A stretch of 60,660 nt of DNA, from the IMG/VR virus record IMGVR_UViG_3300046313_000786, positions 1 to 60,660 of that record; one strand, given 5' to 3'. Positions 43,743 to 50,506 of the stretch are shown piece after piece (positions within the stretch are counted from its first letter, which is position 1; the number at the start of each line of letters is the position of its first letter). The position numbers and the translations under genes are program-made. This DNA comes from a virus. The notes beneath the pieces are model-generated. The model was not told where the DNA came from and ran no database searches. It was given only the letters and a program-made list of their open reading frames with translations.

Positions 43743-44088
43743 CTGTAAAATCCTTTGGAAAAAATAACCACAGCAATACTTGTTTAAATCTATTTATGGA
43801 TTTTTTCTGAACCCTCGTTAATCTGGTATTTGCTCTGGTGCATTTTCCAGATTGGCGTGGAAATAATGTAATTACGTCTTTATGGTTGTGATATGCGTCG
43901 ATTAGCTCAACTTGATAATCGTATAGATTGAACAGCGTTCGTCCTTTAACAGGATGTCGAACGTAGACGTAATTTTGAATGAAGTGAATTGGATCCTTAG
44001 CACATTTTGTGAACTCCCTCACCTGATCTGGTGTCATTTCAACACTAGTTGAGTTGCCCTTTTTTACATTGACGTTTTTCGTTGCCAT
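43726..44088 (-). CDS. 17: Terminase large subunit gp17, N-terminal fragment with N-intein
   Basis: 120 residues. The extein part (1-82) reads MTPDQVREFTKCAKDPIHFI in its middle, then GRTLFNLYDYQVELID and ends VITLFPRQSGK, the front half of the Walker A motif. The intein starts at Cys83 and runs to the stop at residue 120. Only about the first 21 intein residues (to FKQ) look native; the remaining 17 seem to read through sequence brought in with the endonuclease. Late promoter GTAAATAG is 25 bases upstream (minus 44113-44120). The mature protein assembled from all pieces would have 544 residues. Confidence 0.85.
   Translation of the reverse strand: MATKNVNVKKGNSTSVEMTPDQVREFTKCAKDPIHFIQNYVYVRHPVKGRTLFNLYDYQVELIDAYHNHKDVITLFPRQSGKCTRANTRLTRVQKKSINRFKQVLLWLFFPKDFTDVFLE
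43790..43797 (-). promoter_or_regulatory. Late promoter ATAAATAG inside the N-intein
   Basis: Minus-strand core within the N-intein coding sequence, 48 bases ahead of the endonuclease start. Confidence 0.5.
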
Positions 44089-44112
44089 TTGCTCGTACGC
44101 TGGAAGTAGCCA

Positions 44113-44120
44113 CTATTTAC
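44113..44120 (-). promoter_or_regulatory. Late promoter of the terminase, GTAAATAG
   Basis: Minus-strand core between the gp19 terminator and the start of the terminase N-terminal ORF at 44088. Confidence 0.6.
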
Positions 44121-44127
44121 GCCAATA

Positions 44128-44153
44128 AAAAGGGGGCTAAAAAGCCCCCTTTT
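44128..44153 (-). terminator. Terminator after gp19
   Basis: Perfect 11-bp stem AAAAGGGGGCT/AGCCCCCTTTT with a four-base loop, just after the gp19 stop on the minus strand. Confidence 0.85.
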
Positions 44154-44180
44154 GTAATTCACCTAGATGTTGTGTGTCGA

Positions 44181-44771
44181 TTAACCGCCAACGCCCTGGC
44201 CACCAAGTGCCATGTTATTCTTGACAGCGTTCGGGAAGCGTTGGAACATATGATCAACAGAAATTGTCAAATCGATTGTCAGTGCATCGGAGTTGGAGTA
44301 ATCGAGTTCAGACCCTTTGTAGTCCTTGATCATGCAACCTTCGTACGTCCACGTCTCCAGTACCAAGTCGTTGCCGTTTAGTAAGTCGAGAATGGTTGCA
44401 AACTTGTACATGCTACCTTCTTGGCTTGCTGCCAAGAATGGACCATCTGCTCCAACCACGTACTGTTGGCGTTGTAGCTGAGCTTGGATCACTTTACCAG
44501 CCGAGCTGCCAATATCATCGTCAAATGTGATGCTAAGATCACCAATCTTGTGCTTACCTAATACTTTCGATACAGAGTTGTAACGGTGCATTTCGTGTGT
44601 TTGAAATTCTAAATTTGGTCTAGTTAGCTTTTTTGCTTGCATAGATAATGGTGTTGTATTTTGCAATTCTCCGAACTGCAAAAATGTCACTCTCCATTTG
44701 TTTTGCTGTTTAGGTTGTAGAAAACCTGTTCCAACGTCTGGAAGTCCGCCAACTTGTGATAGTGTGCTCAT
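44181..44771 (-). CDS. 19: Tail tube protein gp19
   Basis: 196 residues (T4 gp19 has 163). The conserved core of the tube/Hcp-like family is visible: WRVTFLQF, LSMQAKKLTRPNLEF, GDLSITFDDDIGS and the LVLETWTYEGCMIKDY ending region with MFQRFPNAVKNN. It polymerises to form the inner tail tube. In T4 it lies next to gp18 and gp20; here it is on the minus strand, separated from the terminase by a strong terminator, and driven by its own late promoter 49 bases upstream. Confidence 0.9.
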   Translation of the reverse strand: MSTLSQVGGLPDVGTGFLQPKQQNKWRVTFLQFGELQNTTPLSMQAKKLTRPNLEFQTHEMHRYNSVSKVLGKHKIGDLSITFDDDIGSSAGKVIQAQLQRQQYVVGADGPFLAASQEGSMYKFATILDLLNGNDLVLETWTYEGCMIKDYKGSELDYSNSDALTIDLTISVDHMFQRFPNAVKNNMALGGQGVGG

Positions 44772-44812
44772 GTGTAAGCCTTTTATAAAAACGAGTATAT
44801 CCCTATTTATGC

Positions 44813-44820
44813 ACGCATAG
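44813..44820 (-). promoter_or_regulatory. Late promoter of gp19, ATAAATAG
   Basis: Minus-strand core upstream of gp19, divergent from the plus-strand promoter at 44846. Confidence 0.6.
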
Positions 44821-44829
44821 AGTTCCCGC

Positions 44830-44863
44830 GAATGATTCTTTCACACTAAATACTCAATCATTC
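44830..44863 (+). promoter_or_regulatory. Late promoter CTAAATAC between inverted repeats
   Basis: GAATGATT (44830-44837) and AATCATTC (44856-44863) form a perfect 8-bp inverted repeat around the core CTAAATAC (44846-44853), 33 bases ahead of the gene at 44886. Confidence 0.6.
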
Positions 44864-44885
44864 AATATCAATTTGAGGTTCAACT

Positions 44886-46118
44886 ATGACAAATACAGCT
44901 ATTCGCACGAAAAAAGAAGCCTTTCCCCACGACGTTGATCATATGCCAGGACGTAGTGGCGTTAATTTACCAGCGCATGATAGTCGAGATTTATTAAATA
45001 AATCTCGCACTAGCTACGGGAGCAAACGACAGTGGGATCAAGATGTCGCACGCGTCAATGCTGAACTCCTGGACGATCGGGCGGAATTTGTGACAGATGC
45101 CAACGGCTTTGTAGAAGTTTTGATTAATGGTGTGGCATTCGCGCGATGGTCCAGACGCAACGGGAATGGTGATATCGATATTAAAACTGCCCGTACACAA
45201 AGTGACGGATCGTTCACTGAAGCTACTAAGTCCCGGTCTCCTCGAATAGGAACCATTGCTTGGGAGCTAAAGCAACAGCGTGAAAGACTAGCTAGAGATC
45301 CTGAAGAAATAAAACGAATTGAAAAAATTGGCAACAATAATCACACAACAGCTAGCTATCATGGGGGCGTTGCAAAAATCATTCACAAAGAAAGTATGAA
45401 GGAATCTATCTTAACCGAAGCGCTCAATGAGTTGGGCAATGCACCCGATCGCTTGACCAACTACAATCCCTGGTTTGCCCCTAATCGAGCTATGGCTAGT
45501 AATAAAAGCGGCAAGTACTGTTTAACGCGCGACAATCCTCCCGTTCGCGGGAAAGGGTTTATGTGCTTCGGTGGTGAAAAGGATGCCATTGCTGCATGGA
45601 AGCGATTGACTAATAACGTTGGCGTGAAAATCGTTCGCGAGTCTGCGTTCCGTGAAGATGGTACCCCATTAAAAGAAGGTGAAGTATTGTTAGTTGATAC
45701 TTCCACACTATCCGAAGCAGTGGGTGACCAATACGCTGACCAACTTGCAGATCGTCTTCCACCTGGACTAGTTGATGAAGATGCGATTGCGGATCGTGCA
45801 TTTGAAATTGCGGAACGGGAGTTTGGTAGCAAGCAAGCTCGTCAGATGTTCGTATACGACCCTGATTTCCTTAGTGATCTTGTCTCTTCATACTTTGCAA
45901 GAGAAAACGCGAGTGAAGTACATGAAGCGGCTGGTGAAAAGAAATCAACCACAGCCCCCCGTAACTTTGTTGCTAAGAATGCAAAGATGGGTGGAGCGGG
46001 TAAGCATTCTGATCAAAAACGCGCTGCTAAACGGGGTGATACAAAGCACAAAGGTCGACTAGATGAACAAGCTATTGTGAAAGCTGATCTGTTAGCTCTC
46101 GTTAAACGCACCAAATAG
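44886..46118 (+). CDS. Unknown head-region protein, possible gp21 substrate
   Basis: 410 residues with TTGAGG before the ATG. A basic C-terminal segment GKHSDQKRAAKRGDTKHKG resembles ends of T4-type core/prohead proteins, and (L/I)xE motifs occur at SILTEA (about residue 176) and TLSEA (about 278), candidate gp21 cleavage sites. The central part has two further compact stretches (GKYCLTRDNPPVRGKGFMCF; DRAFEIAEREFGSKQA). No catalytic motif recognised. Position between gp19 and gp4 and the motifs point to an internal head protein; this is inference. Confidence 0.6.
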   Translation: MTNTAIRTKKEAFPHDVDHMPGRSGVNLPAHDSRDLLNKSRTSYGSKRQWDQDVARVNAELLDDRAEFVTDANGFVEVLINGVAFARWSRRNGNGDIDIKTARTQSDGSFTEATKSRSPRIGTIAWELKQQRERLARDPEEIKRIEKIGNNNHTTASYHGGVAKIIHKESMKESILTEALNELGNAPDRLTNYNPWFAPNRAMASNKSGKYCLTRDNPPVRGKGFMCFGGEKDAIAAWKRLTNNVGVKIVRESAFREDGTPLKEGEVLLVDTSTLSEAVGDQYADQLADRLPPGLVDEDAIADRAFEIAEREFGSKQARQMFVYDPDFLSDLVSSYFARENASEVHEAAGEKKSTTAPRNFVAKNAKMGGAGKHSDQKRAAKRGDTKHKGRLDEQAIVKADLLALVKRTK

Positions 46119-46136
46119 TCATAAGTCACTCACTAA

Positions 46137-46164
46137 CTAAATAGCCCCTACAATGGGGCTATTT
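46137..46164 (+). terminator. Terminator hairpin with a late promoter in its left arm
   Basis: Perfect 10-bp stem AAATAGCCCC (46139-46148) and GGGGCTATTT (46155-46164), loop TACAAT, followed by Ts. The left arm contains CTAAATAG (46137-46144), and gp4 starts at 46167, so initiation from this core would leave a leader of about 15 bases. Confidence 0.7.
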
Positions 46165-46166
46165 TT

Positions 46167-46595
46167 ATGTCGAAATATCATCAAGGTCGATATCGTCCAG
46201 CTAACCCACAAAAGTTTGAAGGTGATCTCAATAACATCATCTTTCGCTCGTCATGGGAGCTTCGGTGTCTTCAGTTTTTTGATAATAATCCGTCTATTAC
46301 CAAGGTGATGAGTGAAGAAATCAAAATCCCATACTTCAACCCAGTAAAGCGCAAGCCTGCAAACTACTACCCAGACTTCTACGTCGAGCTCACTGATAAA
46401 AACGGCAACAAACGTCGGGAATTGATTGAAGTAAAACCGAAATCTCAAGTAGACGAGCAAGTAAAAGAAAATACATATGCCAAATTACAGCGTGCAATAA
46501 ATTATGCTAAGTGGCAGGCTGCATGTGTATGGTGCAAGGAGCGTGATATAAATTTCCGAATCATAACAGAATCCCAAATTTTTGGAACAAAATAA
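46167..46595 (+). CDS. 4: Head completion protein gp4
   Basis: 142 residues, as in T4 gp4 (150). Visible PDDEXK-like nuclease pattern: FRSSWELRCLQFFDNNP at the N terminus, then NYYPDFYVEL (Asp) and ELIEVKPKSQ (Glu-x-Lys). Homologues of gp4 are head completion nuclease-like proteins that close the filled capsid before tail joining. It overlaps the next gene by one base, and is preceded by the terminator-promoter hairpin at 46137-46164. Confidence 0.9.
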   Translation: MSKYHQGRYRPANPQKFEGDLNNIIFRSSWELRCLQFFDNNPSITKVMSEEIKIPYFNPVKRKPANYYPDFYVELTDKNGNKRRELIEVKPKSQVDEQVKENTYAKLQRAINYAKWQAACVWCKERDINFRIITESQIFGTK

Positions 46596-47638
46596 TGAAA
46601 CTACATCAAGTGTTTACTATCGTTGAACAATACCTTCAAGCAGGGGGTTGGGACAGCCCCGCCACACAATCCACAGTTGTTACTCCGTCTGTTGTAAAGA
46701 AAGCTCTCGTCGTTACACAGAAATTTGCCGCCGACTTTAATCAGTGGCTAATCCAACAAGGCCATACGGAGCAAATCAAAATAGGTCACCCATTGGGTAG
46801 CAGCGCTTACCACGATGTTGATCCAGATGATAAGGTGTATGGCGACATCGATCTTCAAGTCATTGTTCCTGATATGGAAGGTATACATTCAGCAATGCAG
46901 AATCAGTGGAACCAATGGCAACAGCAGTTTGTTGACTCTGTTCAACCAGATTATGTCTTACTAGGTGGTGAGTCGAAACCTGGTCACCCAATTGTTAAAA
47001 TTGGGCCTGATCAATATGTGCAAGTTGATTTTATCTGGCACATTCAACGTAATGCAGAATGGGGTCGCTACCGTACGACACCAGAGCGTGGGTTGAAGGG
47101 GTTACTAAACGGTAATATGTTTTCTGTTCTCGGCGCCCTGCTTGATATGAGTATTCAACACGCTGGTGTTCAGTTGAAGGTCAATGACCAAGGTGAGCAC
47201 GTTTCATTTAGCACTCGCAAGAACACTTCTGTTCAAACAATATCAACATCACCAACATCATTCATTGTTGATATTCTATACTACGTTGCCTCCCAAGCTG
47301 GAATTAATCGAACACGCGTCAAAGTCGATCCTCAACTAAAATCTCATCCTGGTGTGAATACAAAAGACGTTAAGATCGCATTCCTTGCCGTAGGCATTAA
47401 AGGGCTTGCCAACAGCTTTGCACTAAATGATCTATACGGCAAGGGAATTCTCGACCAGTACCACTCATCTGATGAATTCTTACGAGCTTTCGTGCACGAA
47501 TATAGATCTAAAGTTGAAATCGAGATCGCAAGCAAGAAGCGAGACAAAGCATCAACCCCTGAGGCGATAGCTCGCGCCGAACAGGAAAAGCAAGTTATCC
47601 AGCAGGGGTTAGGTACTGTTATATCTTATTTCCACTAA
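46595..47638 (+). CDS. Polymerase-beta-type nucleotidyltransferase fold protein
   Basis: 347 residues. Residues 67-88 hold the fold's signature: LGSSAYHD, then D84-x-D86 in VYGDIDLQVIVP, and a third acidic residue near 145 (QVDFIWH). That is the GS...DxD...D pattern of DNA polymerase beta-like nucleotidyltransferases, which transfer nucleotides to proteins, RNA or small molecules. The substrate is unknown. It is coupled to gp4 (one-base overlap), so it is expressed late in the head operon; such enzymes in other phages are uncharacterised. Confidence 0.7.
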   Translation: MKLHQVFTIVEQYLQAGGWDSPATQSTVVTPSVVKKALVVTQKFAADFNQWLIQQGHTEQIKIGHPLGSSAYHDVDPDDKVYGDIDLQVIVPDMEGIHSAMQNQWNQWQQQFVDSVQPDYVLLGGESKPGHPIVKIGPDQYVQVDFIWHIQRNAEWGRYRTTPERGLKGLLNGNMFSVLGALLDMSIQHAGVQLKVNDQGEHVSFSTRKNTSVQTISTSPTSFIVDILYYVASQAGINRTRVKVDPQLKSHPGVNTKDVKIAFLAVGIKGLANSFALNDLYGKGILDQYHSSDEFLRAFVHEYRSKVEIEIASKKRDKASTPEAIARAEQEKQVIQQGLGTVISYFH

Positions 47639-47642
47639 ATAC
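47635..47642 (+). promoter_or_regulatory. Late promoter, CTAAATAC
   Basis: Core overlapping the stop of the nucleotidyltransferase gene, 21 bases ahead of the gene at 47664. Confidence 0.55.
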
Positions 47643-47663
47643 ATCATCCAACACTGAACTATT

Positions 47664-48908
47664 ATGGCACTCCTATCTCAACAACAATTAGACACGCTTC
47701 GTGCTAACTATGCTCGCATCGAACGTATTGATCCTGCGTCAGCTTCGTACCAATCTTTGATCGGTAAGTTAAATAAGTATCCACAGGAAGTTCTGCAACA
47801 ATTAGCAGGAGCGAATATCAAATTTCTATCCGGTCTAGCGCGCAATCGATTTAAGTCAACAACTGAAGATGCTTCCCCATCCAGCGTTCACTCTGACATT
47901 ATTAATCAACTTAAATCCGAAATCCGCCAAGTATCAACCATCACTGATGAACAAGCGTATAAACGTGTTGTTCGTCAACTATTGGTCCGTAAGCCTGTTA
48001 TTCCAGCAGCTCAAGTAGAACAGTTTACTCGCCGCTTCTTGCAAGCATATCCATACTCACAATATCGCATCGCTAAGAAAACTGGTGATATGCGCACATC
48101 CCAAGTCGCAGAACGCGATAATCGCGAAGATGATGAACACGGTGGCGGTCCAACTCCTTGGCAGAATCCTGACAAAGGCTGGAAAGGTGTTGTAGAAGGT
48201 AAAGAAGACAAAATTAAACAACTAAAGCAAGATTATGCCAATAAGCTCCGTTGGTCCAAAGAAACGAACGATCCTGCTCAACAGCGTCAGCATAGAATAG
48301 GCGCAGGTACGATCGCCAGTCATTTAAAGAAGCAGTACGGTATAGATGTTAATCAAGGTGTTACAGAAGCAGATGATGTAGAAGACTTTGATCAAACTAT
48401 TGATGCAACAGATGGAGAAGAAAACCCTCGTGATATTGAGAAAGAAGTTCCGTCTGAATTAGATCTCGATTGGATTAGTAAGTTTGACCTTGGTGAAATC
48501 AAAGAAGCAATCCAAAAGATCATTGACCACTTATCCGACACAGATGACGAAGAGCAGATTGAGCTACTCCGCAATGATATTCGCATCTTAGATAACCTCC
48601 ACGGCGCTCTTGGTAAGAAGGATAGTGCAGCAGTAGACAAATACTGGAAAATCGCTCAGGACTCAGGTTCACACGAGCACTTGCATCCAGAGTTTACAAA
48701 GCGTATGGGTGATGCTACCGCTCTTGTTAGTGTCAAAGAGGGTTATGTTGCAGAAACGGTAACATTTAAAGATAAAGCTAAGTGGGACAAGGCTGCCAAA
48801 CAGTATCGTGTCAAAGCAACCGGTAAATCCGAAACTGCGTTCTGCAAGGAAACTGGTGCTATGATGGGTCGTTGGGCTAGCGAAAAAGGTTGGCTAGAAT
48901 CCTGCTAA
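47664..48908 (+). CDS. Unknown head-region protein
   Basis: 414 residues. The sequence has a helical N-terminal half (QLDTLRANYARIER), a central GGGPTPWQNPDKGWKG segment, then a strongly acidic stretch (about 235-265) and a C-terminal segment KATGKSETAFCKETGAMMGR. No known domain. VTEADD is near residue 237 and VKEGYVAETVT near 355. The acidic, helical character is consistent with a scaffold-associated or internal head protein located upstream of gp16 and gp22, but I have no specific match. Confidence 0.55.
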   Translation: MALLSQQQLDTLRANYARIERIDPASASYQSLIGKLNKYPQEVLQQLAGANIKFLSGLARNRFKSTTEDASPSSVHSDIINQLKSEIRQVSTITDEQAYKRVVRQLLVRKPVIPAAQVEQFTRRFLQAYPYSQYRIAKKTGDMRTSQVAERDNREDDEHGGGPTPWQNPDKGWKGVVEGKEDKIKQLKQDYANKLRWSKETNDPAQQRQHRIGAGTIASHLKKQYGIDVNQGVTEADDVEDFDQTIDATDGEENPRDIEKEVPSELDLDWISKFDLGEIKEAIQKIIDHLSDTDDEEQIELLRNDIRILDNLHGALGKKDSAAVDKYWKIAQDSGSHEHLHPEFTKRMGDATALVSVKEGYVAETVTFKDKAKWDKAAKQYRVKATGKSETAFCKETGAMMGRWASEKGWLESC

Positions 48909-48930
48909 TCTAACCCCAAAGTTACCCTCC

Positions 48931-48980
48931 ACAGCTTGCACAGTAAATACTCTACCAAAGTGTATTGAAATGCAAGCTGT
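48931..48980 (+). promoter_or_regulatory. Late promoter GTAAATAC between 10-bp inverted repeats
   Basis: ACAGCTTGCA (48931-48940) and TGCAAGCTGT (48971-48980) are exact inverted repeats around a 30-base loop holding GTAAATAC (48943-48950). The start codon of gp16 (48970) sits at the base of the right arm. Confidence 0.6.
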
Positions 48981-49401
48981 AAATATTTCTAATCCGTTGG
49001 AGCACGTGTTTGATCTTGAACCAAACTCAACTCAGCGTTCAATCGTTGCTCCAACTCCTGTGGAAACCTTACCAACTGTTGCAACCGCAACGTATGACGC
49101 TAAGGACAACTCAATCGATACGGAGCTTGCTGCCGTTCAAGCTGAAGCAATGGCTGTCGCTAATGAAATGAAACAACAAATGGCGTTTGCTGATCCACGC
49201 GCTCTACCGAGAATGGGTGAGGTTGCTATCCAAGCGCTTGGTACAGCACTAGATGCCATTAAGCAAAAAGCCGACTTCAAAAAACACAAAGATAAACTAG
49301 CAGCATCGGGGGGGATCGACGCAGTCAATAATGTGACAAACAATACATTAATCATAGATCGCAGCGCCCTGTTGGATAAGATTATGGCTGGGGAACTATA
49401 G
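48970..49401 (+). CDS. 16: Terminase small subunit gp16
   Basis: 143 residues. Composition and layout fit T4-type gp16: a disordered start, a long helical centre (ELAAVQAEAMAVANEMKQQM then PRALPRMGEVAIQALGTALD), and a C terminus with NNVTNNTLIIDRSALLDKI, resembling the TVNNNTIFVGST-like end of gp16 homologues. It recognises phage DNA and stimulates gp17. Here it lies in the head operon and not next to gp17, unlike T4. A terminator-like palindrome follows. Confidence 0.72.
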   Translation: MQAVNISNPLEHVFDLEPNSTQRSIVAPTPVETLPTVATATYDAKDNSIDTELAAVQAEAMAVANEMKQQMAFADPRALPRMGEVAIQALGTALDAIKQKADFKKHKDKLAASGGIDAVNNVTNNTLIIDRSALLDKIMAGEL

Positions 49402-49409
49402 AGCCTGTA

Positions 49410-49432
49410 TGCAAAAAGGTACCTTTTTTGCA
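49410..49432 (+). terminator. Terminator-like palindrome after gp16
   Basis: TGCAAAAAGGT and ACCTTTTTTGCA are near-perfect inverted repeats with one extra T, ending in a T-run. Confidence 0.5.
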
Positions 49433-49450
49433 GGAGTTTGTCAAACTTTA

Positions 49451-49490
49451 ATAAATAAAGTAAATGAACTCGCACTGAGCGGGTAAATAC
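49451..49490 (+). promoter_or_regulatory. Two tandem late promoter cores before gp22
   Basis: ATAAATAA at 49451-49458 and GTAAATAC at 49483-49490, the latter 20 bases ahead of the gp22 start and matching the local consensus better. Confidence 0.55.
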
Positions 49491-49510
49491 ACGCAAAGGA
49501 CATTTAAAAA

Positions 49511-50470
49511 ATGGCAACCGAAATCTTACAAAAGCTACTCGAAAATGATGTTTTGACTGAAGACACTAAAGCTTCTATCAAGGCAGCTCTCGATACAGTT
49601 GTTCAAGAAGCCGCTGATAAAGCACGCGCAGAAGTTACTGAAGAGTTGACTGCTCGCTTTGCTGAAGACTTTGTTAAAGAGCGTGATACTCTAATCGAGT
49701 CTGTGGATGAAATGGTTACAAAGGCTGTTGAGGAATATGCAACATCTGCTGGCAAATCTCTACACGAGCACATTGAATCACATAAAGCCGACATCGAAGC
49801 ATTCCGTGACCTAGAAGCTGAACAAGCTGCTCGTCTGGTCGAAGCTCGTTCTGAACTTGTCGAATCAACCAAGACAGACATATTAACTCTAGTTGAAAAA
49901 TTAGATACATTTCTCGATATGGTGGTTGCTGAGGAGTTTGCTGAGATGCGCGAAGACTTAGTTGAATCTCAGCGTCAAGCAATGGGTTCTAAAATCTTTG
50001 AAGGCTTCCGTGCTGAATTTGAGCAATATTATGTTCAGTCTACTGGTATCGCTGGTAAGATTGATCAGCTTGCTGAGCAAGTTAAATCAACTGCAGCTGA
50101 AAACGCTGGTCTAAAAGAAAGCCTAGCAGCTGTAACACGTACAACAACAATGGCTACCGTTCTAGCACCACTAGAAGGTAAATCACGTCAAGTGATGGAA
50201 ACAATTCTAGCAACTGTCGCTACCGACAAATTGCAAGAAACATACGAGCGATTTATCGACCGTGTGATCAAGGAAGGTGCAACAGCACCGGATGCAGGGC
50301 AACAATCAGAGAAGGAAACAAAAGTACTAGCTGAGTCGAAAGTTGATCCCAAAACTGTAACGCTGAAGACAGGCGATACTGCCGCTAAAAAGTCCGTTGT
50401 GACTGAAAGCGCAGCTGGTCTATCGGATGCTGATAAGAAGCGCCTGCTACAGAGCGCGGGATTGATGTAA
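49511..50470 (+). CDS. 22: Prohead scaffold protein gp22
   Basis: 319 residues with AAAGGA before the ATG. Entirely helical, acidic, and rich in Glu/Ala/Thr, with heptad repeats (e.g. EELTARFAEDFVKERDTLIE) and a VLAESKVD segment that matches the gp21 site (L/I)xE. It forms the inner core on which gp23 assembles and is later cut into small peptides. It directly precedes gp23, as in T4. Confidence 0.88.
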   Translation: MATEILQKLLENDVLTEDTKASIKAALDTVVQEAADKARAEVTEELTARFAEDFVKERDTLIESVDEMVTKAVEEYATSAGKSLHEHIESHKADIEAFRDLEAEQAARLVEARSELVESTKTDILTLVEKLDTFLDMVVAEEFAEMREDLVESQRQAMGSKIFEGFRAEFEQYYVQSTGIAGKIDQLAEQVKSTAAENAGLKESLAAVTRTTTMATVLAPLEGKSRQVMETILATVATDKLQETYERFIDRVIKEGATAPDAGQQSEKETKVLAESKVDPKTVTLKTGDTAAKKSVVTESAAGLSDADKKRLLQSAGLM

Positions 50471-50506
50471 TATTTTTACACAACTCACTCACAAAGGAAA
50501 ATTGAA

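Larger units (their letters stand above)
42283..43842 (-). mobile_element. Split intein 1 with Vsr-like endonuclease gene inside
   Basis: N-intein of 38 codons (43842-43729, from CTRANTRL) at the end of the N-terminal terminase ORF, and C-intein of 158 codons (42756-42283) at the start of the middle ORF, with a homing endonuclease gene between. It splits gp17 between FPRQSGK and SETSCAY, inside Walker A. The 9-bp sequence TTGTTTAAA occurs at both junctions (42736-42744 and 43780-43788), marking where the endonuclease gene entered. Confidence 0.8.

Noticed and set aside
39097-44088. Sequencing errors or frameshifts as the cause of the broken terminase
   Set aside because: Each break coincides with intein ends carrying the proper Cys, Asn and +1 residues, and complete endonuclease genes lie between.
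44128-44153. Palindrome after gp19 as a recombination site
   Set aside because: Stem with flanking T-run and position after a stop make a terminator the simple explanation.
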